This document shows positions 1-6,381 of a DNA stretch of 12,534 nucleotides, in pieces. How positions within the stretch are numbered: the stretch's first letter is position 1; each line of letters begins with the position of its first letter. Origin of the DNA: JAGMCJ01 sp046761005 (GTDB lineage: Archaea; Thermoplasmatota; Thermoplasmata; RBG-16-68-12; JAGMCJ01); assembly GCA_046761005.1 (NCBI GenBank), contig JBHIFI010000049.1, positions 1-12,534 of the forward strand, given 5' to 3'. The notes under the pieces are model-generated. The model did not search any database, was not told the origin of the DNA, and saw nothing but the letters and a program-made list of their open reading frames with translations. A program made the position numbers and the translations under genes.

Positions 1-66
1 TCAGGGTGGACACTATGAAAGCGTTGGATATATTTAAGCTGATATGCCAAACCTACACCGTATCCC

Positions 67-73
67 TTAAATA
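67..73 (+). promoter_or_regulatory. TATA-like box for the CPBP protease gene
   Basis: The sequence TTAAATA is centred about 27 bases before the GTG start at 97, which is where an archaeal TATA box sits relative to the transcription start. The message would therefore be leaderless, and I see no ribosome binding site before 97. A second AT-rich element lies further upstream at 28-38 (ATATATTTAAG) and could be an alternative promoter that leaves a leader of roughly 35 bases. Confidence 0.5.
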
Positions 74-96
74 GACATTTTCTCGTAGGACAAGCC

Positions 97-1521
97 GTGA
101 ATTGTCCCAGATGTGGAACTGAGGTCCCAGAACGTTTCTGTCCTCAGTGCGGCCTATTAGTCTCTCCCCAATCCCAAGGAACTAGGCCGGTCACATGTTC
201 GTCATGTGGTCGAACGTTTTCAGGGGATTTTTGTCCCTACTGCGGTACGAGGACACACCCGGCAGTTCCTATTGCAATTCAGTGCGCTCGTTGTGGAACT
301 TTCTTCAGCGGCAATTTCTGTCCTGTCTGCGGTCTCAGGACCCGATCTTATTACCCCGTTTATCGAGAGGTTTCCCTTCACGACTCGTTCGAGAAGCTAG
401 TTCATGTCTTAGGGTCTTTTGTTTGGGTGGGAGTATTGATAGCATTCATTCTGCTTCTAGCCGTAAACTCAGGATATCTATTCTGGGGCATGAGTCAAGT
501 CATACCAGGAATAATGGGTGAACAATGTGCAGGTTGTGCCGTTACGATCTACATACTTTCTCCGTTTCCCTTGATACTCCTGCGCTTTGACGAGCCTAGT
601 TGGTTCCTTTTATACTATTTCGCGCTTCTCATCATCATCAGTGTTTCCATCTTATTGGCTGTTTTCCTTGACGGAAGAAGGCTTGTCTCGGACATGATGA
701 CATCGATTGGAAAAGGGAGGCTCAAATTTTCTACGAAGAGCTCATGGGCGATAGCTGGCCAACTATTCTGCGCATACCTCTTCTTCACCATGGCATATAT
801 CTTTTTTCTGGGACTATTCGGTGCGAAAATCACCTCTCCTGAGATGGGGGATGCTCCACTCTGGTATGTCATGTTCGAACTCGCGAATGCGTCTGTCTAT
901 GAGGAGATTGTTACTCGCTTGGCATTCCTTGGCATACCTATGTTTCTGATCGCACTCGGGTCAGGTATCAGGGACAGAGGACTCCTCAAGAATCTCTTTG
1001 GGGGGAGCGGAAACATGACCACATCCACATGGGCTTTGATCATCGTCTCTGCCGCAGTTTTTGGGGCCGCTCATATCCCTCATTGGGATATCTATAAGCT
1101 GGTTCCGACCTTCATGGGGGGTCTGATTCTGGGATACGTCTACGTAAAGAGAGGCATATGGGCCTCTATACTGTTTCACTTTGCTGTGGACTACTATACG
1201 GTTTCCTTCTTTGTTTCCTCCTCCGATCCTGGGCATACTGGGATTTTGGCTTTTCTTGTGATAGCGACCGTGGTATTCGTCATCGCGGGTTTTTTCTTTT
1301 TCACCTACTACTTTGTGAAAGTAGTGAAGCTCGCGGGTTCTGTTCTTGGGATTCCCAGGCCCACCCCAGCATCAGTGGGGGATGCAGAAAGGAGATCCGC
1401 CGCACAGCAAGACTTGGAGAGGATGCAGCAATTCGGCTTCCTGTGTTCTAGATGCGGCTTCCCTGAGGCGCGGTATTCTGACGGAAGATTCCAGTGCTTA
1501 AGGTGCGGTTATATCCAATGA
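97..1521 (+). CDS. CPBP-family intramembrane metalloprotease flanked by zinc ribbons
   Basis: Probable membrane-embedded protease of the CPBP (CAAX protease and bacteriocin-processing, Abi) family, 474 residues from a GTG start. The family motifs are visible: EEIVTR at residues 269-274 (paired glutamates and arginine), FGAAH at 322-326, and HFAVD at 361-365, each beside a hydrophobic segment. Hydrophobic stretches run through about residues 105-425. Three Cys4 zinc ribbons precede the membrane part (CPRC/CPQC at 3-18, CSSC/CPYC at 34-49, CARC/CPVC at 63-78). A fourth closes the C-terminus (CSRC/CLRC at 450-470). The ribbons are probably cytosolic docking modules, though their partner cannot be read from sequence. 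The substrate is unknown; CPBP proteins range from prenyl-protein proteases to non-proteolytic scaffolds. The 3' end overlaps the convergent TIM-barrel gene by 24 bases. Confidence 0.85.
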   Translation: MNCPRCGTEVPERFCPQCGLLVSPQSQGTRPVTCSSCGRTFSGDFCPYCGTRTHPAVPIAIQCARCGTFFSGNFCPVCGLRTRSYYPVYREVSLHDSFEKLVHVLGSFVWVGVLIAFILLLAVNSGYLFWGMSQVIPGIMGEQCAGCAVTIYILSPFPLILLRFDEPSWFLLYYFALLIIISVSILLAVFLDGRRLVSDMMTSIGKGRLKFSTKSSWAIAGQLFCAYLFFTMAYIFFLGLFGAKITSPEMGDAPLWYVMFELANASVYEEIVTRLAFLGIPMFLIALGSGIRDRGLLKNLFGGSGNMTTSTWALIIVSAAVFGAAHIPHWDIYKLVPTFMGGLILGYVYVKRGIWASILFHFAVDYYTVSFFVSSSDPGHTGILAFLVIATVVFVIAGFFFFTYYFVKVVKLAGSVLGIPRPTPASVGDAERRSAAQQDLERMQQFGFLCSRCGFPEARYSDGRFQCLRCGYIQ

Positions 1522-2262
1522 CTCGATGTACTTCCTTCCCGCCAAACCTTCCTCCACACTTCTCGATTCTATCACAAAATCCCCCTTGAAGTCTTTGAGC
1601 TTCCTTAAGACCATCCTGAAGTCTACTTCCCCCTCACCTATGGGGAGGTGCTCGTCCGTTCTTCCATTGTTGTCATGGATATGAATACTCCCATATCTCT
1701 CCCAATGCTGGAGAAAATCAGAGAGATTGTTCGTAGTGTTTGCGTGGCCCACATCCAGGCAGAGTTTGAACGAGGTTCCGTCTATGAGGTCGAGCATTTC
1801 TTTGGGTTCCGTAAAAAGTGTGATGAAGGATCTCGGCATGTTCTCAAGGCATTTGAGGACGTCCGTGCCTTTTGTCCTTCTTTCTATTTTCTCGATGGAC
1901 GCTCGGACCATTTTCTTCGCAAGCTCCCTCTTGCCGAATGTTATGGGCGAGAGGAAACCAGGATGCATCGTGACCCTCTCCATTCCAAGCTGGTGTGTTG
2001 TCCTCACAACCTCAACCAGCTGATTGAGTGCCTCCGTTCTTATGCCGGGATTGAGGGAACCTATGTTGATATCACTGAGAGGAGCGTGGATAGTGAACTT
2101 CATGCCGTAGCTGGAAATCGCCTCTTCCAGCTCATCCTTTATCACGGGAAGAAGGTGCTTTCCCTCGGCGACGATTTCCCATCCTCCGAATTTTCCCTCA
2201 ACCATTTGGAGAGCTCTTTCGAATGGAAGAAGGGAAAGCGGAGGACATGCAAGGGTAATCAT
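1498..2262 (-). CDS. TIM-barrel protein of the endonuclease IV / xylose isomerase-like family
   Basis: 254-residue single-domain TIM barrel of the AP endonuclease 2 superfamily (PF01261), which includes endonuclease IV and sugar isomerases/epimerases. Metal-binding positions typical of the fold lie at successive strand ends: His59 in IHAPLS, His100 in TMHPG, Glu140 in CLENMP, Asp170 and His173 in CLDVGHA, His194/His196/Asp197 in IHIHDN, His205 in DEHLPIGEGE, and Glu232 in VIES. The DEHLPIGEGEVDF stretch is characteristic of the family. A divalent-metal enzyme is therefore likely, but DNA repair and sugar isomerisation cannot be separated from sequence alone. The ATG start overlaps the stop of the upstream UPF0201 gene (ATGA), implying translational coupling. 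Its 3' end overlaps the convergent CPBP gene by 24 bases. Confidence 0.85.
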   Translation of the reverse strand: MITLACPPLSLLPFERALQMVEGKFGGWEIVAEGKHLLPVIKDELEEAISSYGMKFTIHAPLSDINIGSLNPGIRTEALNQLVEVVRTTHQLGMERVTMHPGFLSPITFGKRELAKKMVRASIEKIERRTKGTDVLKCLENMPRSFITLFTEPKEMLDLIDGTSFKLCLDVGHANTTNNLSDFLQHWERYGSIHIHDNNGRTDEHLPIGEGEVDFRMVLRKLKDFKGDFVIESRSVEEGLAGRKYIESLDITAP

Positions 2263-2633
2263 TCATCAACATCTCCTATTTCCGGTGCTATGGAGTCTAT
2301 GAGAGAGTCGATATCCTCGTTCTTTATCCTCACTTCAATGTCCCCGAGAGGAGACCCCGAACCAAAGCTCACCTTTCCGATGAATGCAACCTGCTTGTTG
2401 AGAGTGAAGAAGACGCCGTCAACCGAGCGGGAAGAGAGGAAAACGGCCCTCGCAGCAGATCTTATCCTCTGCTTCTTGAGAAGCTCGCCGAACTCCTCTA
2501 TTGAGCTCCCGCTTCCGATAAGGAATTCTGCCTCTTCTCTGATATCCAGATCCGGAAAAATATTCTTCATCGCCCGCTCCACCTTGTGCACATCTTCCGT
2601 TGGATGGCAAGGTGCTCTCACCTCGACTCTCAT
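2259..2633 (-). CDS. UPF0201 family protein (predicted RNA-binding, archaeal)
   Basis: 124-residue protein that I recognise as the archaeal UPF0201 family (COG1931, DUF54/RNA_binding type). It starts MRVEVRAP, followed by the family hallmark HPTEDVHKVERAMKNIFPD. An E-F-L segment and an alternating helix/strand pattern follow, ending near EVRIKNEDIDSLIDSIAP. Its relation to RNA-binding exosome-associated proteins is a family-level prediction and the biochemical role is unknown. The ATG at 2633 is preferred over an in-frame TTG at 2678. The TTG would add 15 residues not typical of the family and lies inside the AT-rich promoter region. It is the first gene of an operon with the TIM-barrel gene (4-base overlap) and is transcribed away from the DNA polymerase D subunit gene. 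Confidence 0.85.
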   Translation of the reverse strand: MRVEVRAPCHPTEDVHKVERAMKNIFPDLDIREEAEFLIGSGSSIEEFGELLKKQRIRSAARAVFLSSRSVDGVFFTLNKQVAFIGKVSFGSGSPLGDIEVRIKNEDIDSLIDSIAPEIGDVDE

Positions 2634-2656
2634 CGGTCGATAGAATGCATACCTTG

Positions 2657-2663
2657 AGATAAG
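2657..2663 (-). promoter_or_regulatory. Weak TATA-like box for the UPF0201 / TIM-barrel operon
   Basis: Read on the minus strand the sequence is CTTATCT, centred about 27 bases before the ATG at 2633, the same spacing as the stronger boxes in this window. It is a poor TATA match. The stronger AT-rich block at 2677-2690 could serve instead and would give a leader of about 25 bases. Confidence 0.3.
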
Positions 2664-2680
2664 GATTGCGAGGTGCAAAA

Positions 2681-2687
2681 TTATTTA
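2681..2687 (+). promoter_or_regulatory. TATA-like box for the DNA polymerase D small subunit gene
   Basis: TTATTTA sits in an AT-rich block (2677-2690) about 30 bases before the ATG at 2714. This placement argues for translation starting at 2714 on a near-leaderless message. It also argues against the in-frame TTG at 2666, which lies upstream of the box and so would not be transcribed. Confidence 0.5.
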
Positions 2688-2713
2688 GATTTGCAAAGGC
2701 AATAAGCTTTGGA

Positions 2714-4168
2714 ATGCGAAGCGAGGTTTTGAGCTTCCTTTTGGAGAAGGGGACCCTAGTTGAACCCGAGGCTGCCAGCTACATCTTGAAGAAGGAGGAT
2801 CCGCTCTCCTACATCGAGGATTTATTCTTACGTCTTCAAGAGAAGCCTTTTGTACTCACGATAGAGGAGATAGCGAAGGCGGAGGGGATTGCAACCTTTG
2901 CGGCAAAGAAGGCCAGACGGAAACCTATAGCCATTCCCAAGCGAAGGACGCGAGAGCTGGGCTTTCCTGCCAAAGATTGTGACAGCGACATCCGCGTACT
3001 CAAAGACATAACAGGAAATTCGACGTGCCAAGGCTCCATAGAGGATTTCCATTGTTATTTCAAGAACAGATTTCAGCAGCTCTCTCGTATGCTCAGGCAG
3101 AAGAAGGAGTTGAGAGGTTGCGAAGACATAGCAAAGGCAAAACGAATGATGAGGGAAGTTCGATTTGTTTGCATAGTGAACGAGGTAAGAAAGACCCGCT
3201 CAGGTCACCTTATCCTCCAAGTCGAGGACGAGACCGATACAGCTTCTGTTCTAATACCTGCATCGATGCATTCTCATGATTTCATCGCTGACGAAGTCCT
3301 CGGAATCGTAGGAAGCTCTCGCAAGGATGATTTGATAATCGCTGAGAGAGTTTTTAGGCCAGATATACCGACTAGAAGGCGATTCAATGAGGCCGATGTC
3401 CCAGTGTCGGTCGCTTTCCTCGGAGACATTCACGCGGGAAGCAAGACCTTTCTTTCCGACCACTGGGAGAAGCTAGTCAAATGGTTGTGTGGTTCGGACG
3501 ATTTGGCAAGAAGGGTGAAGTATGTTGTCATTCCAGGCGATACCGTTGATGGAATAGGGATTTATCCCGGACAGGACGAGGACCTTGACCTCGATGACAT
3601 ATACGAGCAATATGAGAGGCTTGCGCATCTCCTCTCCCAGTTTCCAGACCATGTGGAGGTAATCATTCAACCAGGTAATCACGATGCCGTTCGACCCGCA
3701 GAGCCTCAGCCCGCCTTTCCCTCCGAGATACGGAGCGTCTTCCAGGACAACGTCACCTTCGTAGGAAACCCTTGCCTGCTGAGTCTTCACGGGGTGGAGA
3801 TTCTGGTCTATCATGGCAGAAGTCTCGATGATTTCGTTGCAGCTTTCCCTGACGTATCCTACGAAAGACCGCTGATAGGAATGAAGGAGATGCTAATTAG
3901 GCGGCATCTCGCCCCAATATATGGAGGAAAGACGCCGATAGCACCCGAGAGGGAGGACTATCTGATAATCGACAGGGTTCCAGATGTCTTCGTAACGGGC
4001 CACGTTCACTGGGCGGGAATCGAAGAGTACAAGGGAGTAATCATGATCAACTGCTCGACCTGGCAGTCACAGACAACGTATCAGAGGATGCACAACATGA
4101 ACCCTCTTCCCTGCCGTGTTCCCATAGTCAACCTCGAGAGTGGCGCATACACAATGCTGGAGTTCTAA
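2714..4168 (+). CDS. polB: DNA polymerase D small subunit DP1 (3'-5' exonuclease)
   Basis: Small subunit of the archaeal replicative DNA polymerase D, the proofreading 3'-5' exonuclease paired with the large subunit DP2 (not in this window). It has 484 residues from the ATG at 2714. An N-terminal helical region (about 1-60) and a charged linker lead to an OB-fold (about 150-215, containing VRFVCIVNEV and LILQVEDETD). The calcineurin-like phosphoesterase domain follows with intact metal-binding motifs: GDIHAGS (Asp238, His240), PGDTVDG (Asp276), PGNHD (Asn322, His323), YHGRS (His367) and GHVHW (His430, His432). Active exonuclease is therefore expected, unlike the inactivated eukaryotic B subunits. 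Length and motif order fit the family. The frame is open back to a TTG at 2666, rejected because of the TATA box between them. The gene symbol follows the archaeal polB/polC usage for DP1/DP2 and is easily confused with family B polymerases. Confidence 0.95.
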   Translation: MRSEVLSFLLEKGTLVEPEAASYILKKEDPLSYIEDLFLRLQEKPFVLTIEEIAKAEGIATFAAKKARRKPIAIPKRRTRELGFPAKDCDSDIRVLKDITGNSTCQGSIEDFHCYFKNRFQQLSRMLRQKKELRGCEDIAKAKRMMREVRFVCIVNEVRKTRSGHLILQVEDETDTASVLIPASMHSHDFIADEVLGIVGSSRKDDLIIAERVFRPDIPTRRRFNEADVPVSVAFLGDIHAGSKTFLSDHWEKLVKWLCGSDDLARRVKYVVIPGDTVDGIGIYPGQDEDLDLDDIYEQYERLAHLLSQFPDHVEVIIQPGNHDAVRPAEPQPAFPSEIRSVFQDNVTFVGNPCLLSLHGVEILVYHGRSLDDFVAAFPDVSYERPLIGMKEMLIRRHLAPIYGGKTPIAPEREDYLIIDRVPDVFVTGHVHWAGIEEYKGVIMINCSTWQSQTTYQRMHNMNPLPCRVPIVNLESGAYTMLEF

Positions 4169-4177
4169 GCAGTAAAG

Positions 4178-4184
4178 TTTATTT
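4178..4184 (+). promoter_or_regulatory. TATA-like box for the metallophosphoesterase gene
   Basis: TTTATTT is centred 27 bases before the GTG start at 4208, in the 39-base gap after the DP1 stop codon. The spacing predicts a leaderless transcript. The phosphoesterase would therefore have its own promoter and need not depend on read-through from DP1. Confidence 0.55.
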
Positions 4185-4207
4185 GCTCAGGTCAGGCTCA
4201 AGATTCT

Positions 4208-4918
4208 GTGCGGATAGCTGCAGTGGGTGACATCCATGGGGAGGCATTCAAGGATCCTTTTCTTGAAAGTCTCGAAAAGACGAGGGACATAGATCTATTT
4301 CTTGTTGTAGGTGACGTAACGGACGGAAGCGATGTTCAGGTCTTCAGGAACATCTTGTCTTCAATTGAAGAGAAACTCAGCTGCCCCATAGTCTGCACCT
4401 TCGGAAATGAGGAGTACGAGCAAGACAGGCCTGCAATGAGAGAGGACAATGAGTCAGTGTTTTTAGATGACGAGAGCATCCAGTTGGAAATCAATGGAAT
4501 CGATGTCAAGATAGTCGGGAGCACAGGATGTCTTGACAGGCCCACATGGTGGCAGAGAACGAACATCGCTGGAATATTCGAGAAGTACAACCGCAGGATT
4601 TCCATGATTGATGAGATGCTCACTGGTGACGCCTTTACGATATTGCTTCTTCACTATGCCCCAACATATGAAACCTTGAGGGGAGAGAAAGAGAGATACT
4701 GGCCTGAGATGGGATGCAGGAAGCTGGAGAGGGTTGTGGTCGAGAGAAGACCGAACCTGGTTTTCCACGGTCACGCTCATGGCGGTACTCCATTCGTGGA
4801 GTTGAAAAGGAAACAGCTCACCCTCTATGATTTTGAAGCCGAGGAGAAAACAGTGCAAGTATACAACGTGGCCTTCCCCCTTATCCAGAAAATCACTATC
4901 GTTGAAATCAACCCTTGA
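4208..4918 (+). CDS. Calcineurin-like metallophosphoesterase
   Basis: 236-residue stand-alone phosphoesterase of the calcineurin-like superfamily, probably cytosolic and dimetal-dependent. The motifs appear in order: GDIHG (Asp8, His10), GDVTDG (Asp36), FGNEEY (Asn67), LLHYAP (His149) and FHGHAHGG (His187, His189, His191). The usual third motif GNH(D/E) reads GNEE, so the histidine that normally helps protonate the leaving group is Glu68. Some archaeal and bacterial members show variation here, so the enzyme may be active with altered specificity. Its substrate cannot be named. The GTG start is fixed by the TATA-like box 27 bases upstream and there is no Shine-Dalgarno sequence. It lies directly after DP1, whose catalytic domain belongs to the same superfamily, but sequence similarity is limited to the motifs. 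Confidence 0.88.
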   Translation: MRIAAVGDIHGEAFKDPFLESLEKTRDIDLFLVVGDVTDGSDVQVFRNILSSIEEKLSCPIVCTFGNEEYEQDRPAMREDNESVFLDDESIQLEINGIDVKIVGSTGCLDRPTWWQRTNIAGIFEKYNRRISMIDEMLTGDAFTILLLHYAPTYETLRGEKERYWPEMGCRKLERVVVERRPNLVFHGHAHGGTPFVELKRKQLTLYDFEAEEKTVQVYNVAFPLIQKITIVEINP

Positions 4919-4943
4919 ATAGGTCTGCAGAAATAGAGTGGCG

Positions 4944-5090
4944 ATGGATTCCTTCTTCAGAGAAAAATCGATTGCGGTGATTGGAGCCTCGTCGACTGTA
5001 GGAAGGAGAGGGTATGAGATACTGAAGAGCCTCTTGAATTCTTACTATGGGAATGGCCTATTAGTACAATACCTGGCTCGGGTTTGTTAG
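4944..5090 (+). pseudogene. Remnant of an NDP-forming acyl-CoA synthetase (CoA-binding domain)
   Basis: A 48-codon reading frame begins MDSFFREKSIAVIGAS and continues through VGRRGYEILKSLL. This is the classic N-terminus of the CoA-binding (Rossmann) domain in ADP-forming acetate/acyl-CoA synthetases. Those proteins run to hundreds of residues, but this frame hits TAG at 5088. Around 5057 the similarity appears to move to another frame, where PISTIPGSGLLG resembles the family's YPVNP...ILG strand before TGA at 5093, suggesting a frameshift. No CoA-ligase or ATP-grasp part follows, because the signal peptidase gene starts at 5215. The rest has been deleted or has decayed beyond recognition. 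A 48-residue functional peptide is possible but unlikely. Confidence 0.7.
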
Positions 5091-5184
5091 GATGACCGTC
5101 GGAAAAAGCTTGAAGTCATAGCCAAAAGCGGAAATCGAGATCATAGAAATCTGCAGACATCCTCAAGAGTACCCATCAAGAAAG

Positions 5185-5191
5185 ATTTAAG
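5185..5191 (+). promoter_or_regulatory. TATA-like box for the signal peptidase gene
   Basis: ATTTAAG at the end of the 4919-5190 gap is centred about 27 bases before an in-frame GTG at 5215. It overlaps the earlier in-frame GTG at 5191, so that codon would lie upstream of transcription and is unlikely to be the start. Confidence 0.5.
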
Positions 5192-5214
5192 TGAAATCCA
5201 CGGTATCTATTCCA

Positions 5215-6381
5215 GTGACGGTTTGTATGGAGTCTATGTCAGAGGAACAAGAGAAGAAAGAAAAGAAGAAATGGATCCGTTCCCTGCTCTTCTTGCTCCG
5301 AGATTTGGGAATCGCCGCGCTAATCGTAGGCATAATCCTTCTCTCTCTTTTCCTCTATACGAGTAACTGGCCTCCAATGGTTGTTGTTGAGAGTAGGAGT
5401 ATGCAGCACAGCGACACCGAGAGTTTTATTGGGACTATCGATACTGGCGACCTTGTCCTTGTTCAAAGGACACCTTCGAGCGGGGACATTATCACGTATG
5501 TCGAGGGTCGGGTGGAGGGCCACGGCACATATGGCGATTACGGGGACGTTATCATATACAAGGAAGGCGGAGACTTTCAAGACAAGAGTATCATACATCG
5601 AGCACTCATCCGTCTAGTTTTGAATGAATCTGGAGAAAGCATAGACGTACCCGACCTCGACAGTCCAAAATGGGAATTGGGTGGGGACTGGTCTGGGAAG
5701 AATCTTGGAGGAGAGCAGGTCACGTCGCCTTACGGATTGAACAACACTCTAACCCTCTATGGCGTTGGGCATGCTCACAGGAACGTTACACTCTCCATAG
5801 GGAACTACCTGGACGAGTTCCAAGCTAGAGGATGGAATGACAGTGCTTTTGTTGCCATGGGAGACAATAACAGAATGCCTGACCCACATGCAGTTAGGCT
5901 GGAATGGATTGTGGGGAAAGCGAGAGGAGAAATCCCCTGGTTTGGGCTGTTGAAGCTTACGCTCTTCAGAGATCCGGGAGCTCCATGCTGTGCTAGCTGG
6001 GGCGATCCCTATGCCGCGAAAAACAGCTGGGACTCCCTTCTAATATCAATAGTTCTCATTGTTGCTCTTCCCATCGCACTGGATTTCGGCATCAGCTACG
6101 CTCTAGAGGTCAGAAGGAGGCGGGCCAAAGCAGCAGCAGAGGGAAGCTCGGAGGTGGCCGTCGAAGCCCATCATCCAGAAGTGAGCGAGACAGAACCGCC
6201 GCTTGAGGAGGCGGAAGAGATGGAAGTCGAGGGGGAAGCGCCTGAGGAGCTTCAGCCATTGGAAGAGAAACAGGAGGAAGTCCCGGAGAAGTTACCCGAG
6301 GATCAGGAAGCCGACGAAGACTCCGCAGAGAGAGAACCTAACTCCGACGAAGACTTAGATGAGGGTGGTCTGGAATCTTAG
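5215..6381 (+). CDS. Signal peptidase I (archaeal Ser-His type) with acidic C-terminal tail
   Basis: Membrane serine protease that removes signal peptides from exported proteins, of the archaeal/ER S26B type. It has 388 residues from the GTG at 5215; ATGs at 5227 and 5236 and a GTG at 5191 are alternatives. A charged N-terminus precedes a membrane segment at about 25-47. The catalytic motifs follow: VVVESRSM with Ser62, GDVIIYK (110-116), IIHRAL with His128 in place of the bacterial lysine, and GDNN at 216-219 supplying the aspartate. About 85 residues, partly a glycine-rich insert, separate His128 from GDNN. A second membrane segment lies at about 274-296, followed by RRRR, which predicts a cytosolic C-terminus. 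The last 80 or so residues are a low-complexity tail with roughly 34 Asp/Glu. The 3' end overlaps cdc6 by 27 bases. Confidence 0.88.
   Translation: MTVCMESMSEEQEKKEKKKWIRSLLFLLRDLGIAALIVGIILLSLFLYTSNWPPMVVVESRSMQHSDTESFIGTIDTGDLVLVQRTPSSGDIITYVEGRVEGHGTYGDYGDVIIYKEGGDFQDKSIIHRALIRLVLNESGESIDVPDLDSPKWELGGDWSGKNLGGEQVTSPYGLNNTLTLYGVGHAHRNVTLSIGNYLDEFQARGWNDSAFVAMGDNNRMPDPHAVRLEWIVGKARGEIPWFGLLKLTLFRDPGAPCCASWGDPYAAKNSWDSLLISIVLIVALPIALDFGISYALEVRRRRAKAAAEGSSEVAVEAHHPEVSETEPPLEEAEEMEVEGEAPEELQPLEEKQEEVPEKLPEDQEADEDSAEREPNSDEDLDEGGLES

Noticed and set aside
15..74. 19-codon reading frame before the CPBP gene
   Set aside because: Very short, with no family resemblance, and its end overlaps the TATA box of the CPBP gene. 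It could only be supported with sequence upstream of the window.
1648..2643. 331-codon plus-strand frame opposite the TIM-barrel and UPF0201 genes
   Set aside because: Both minus-strand proteins are recognisable families with motifs, whereas this frame has no domain character. It is an antisense shadow of them.
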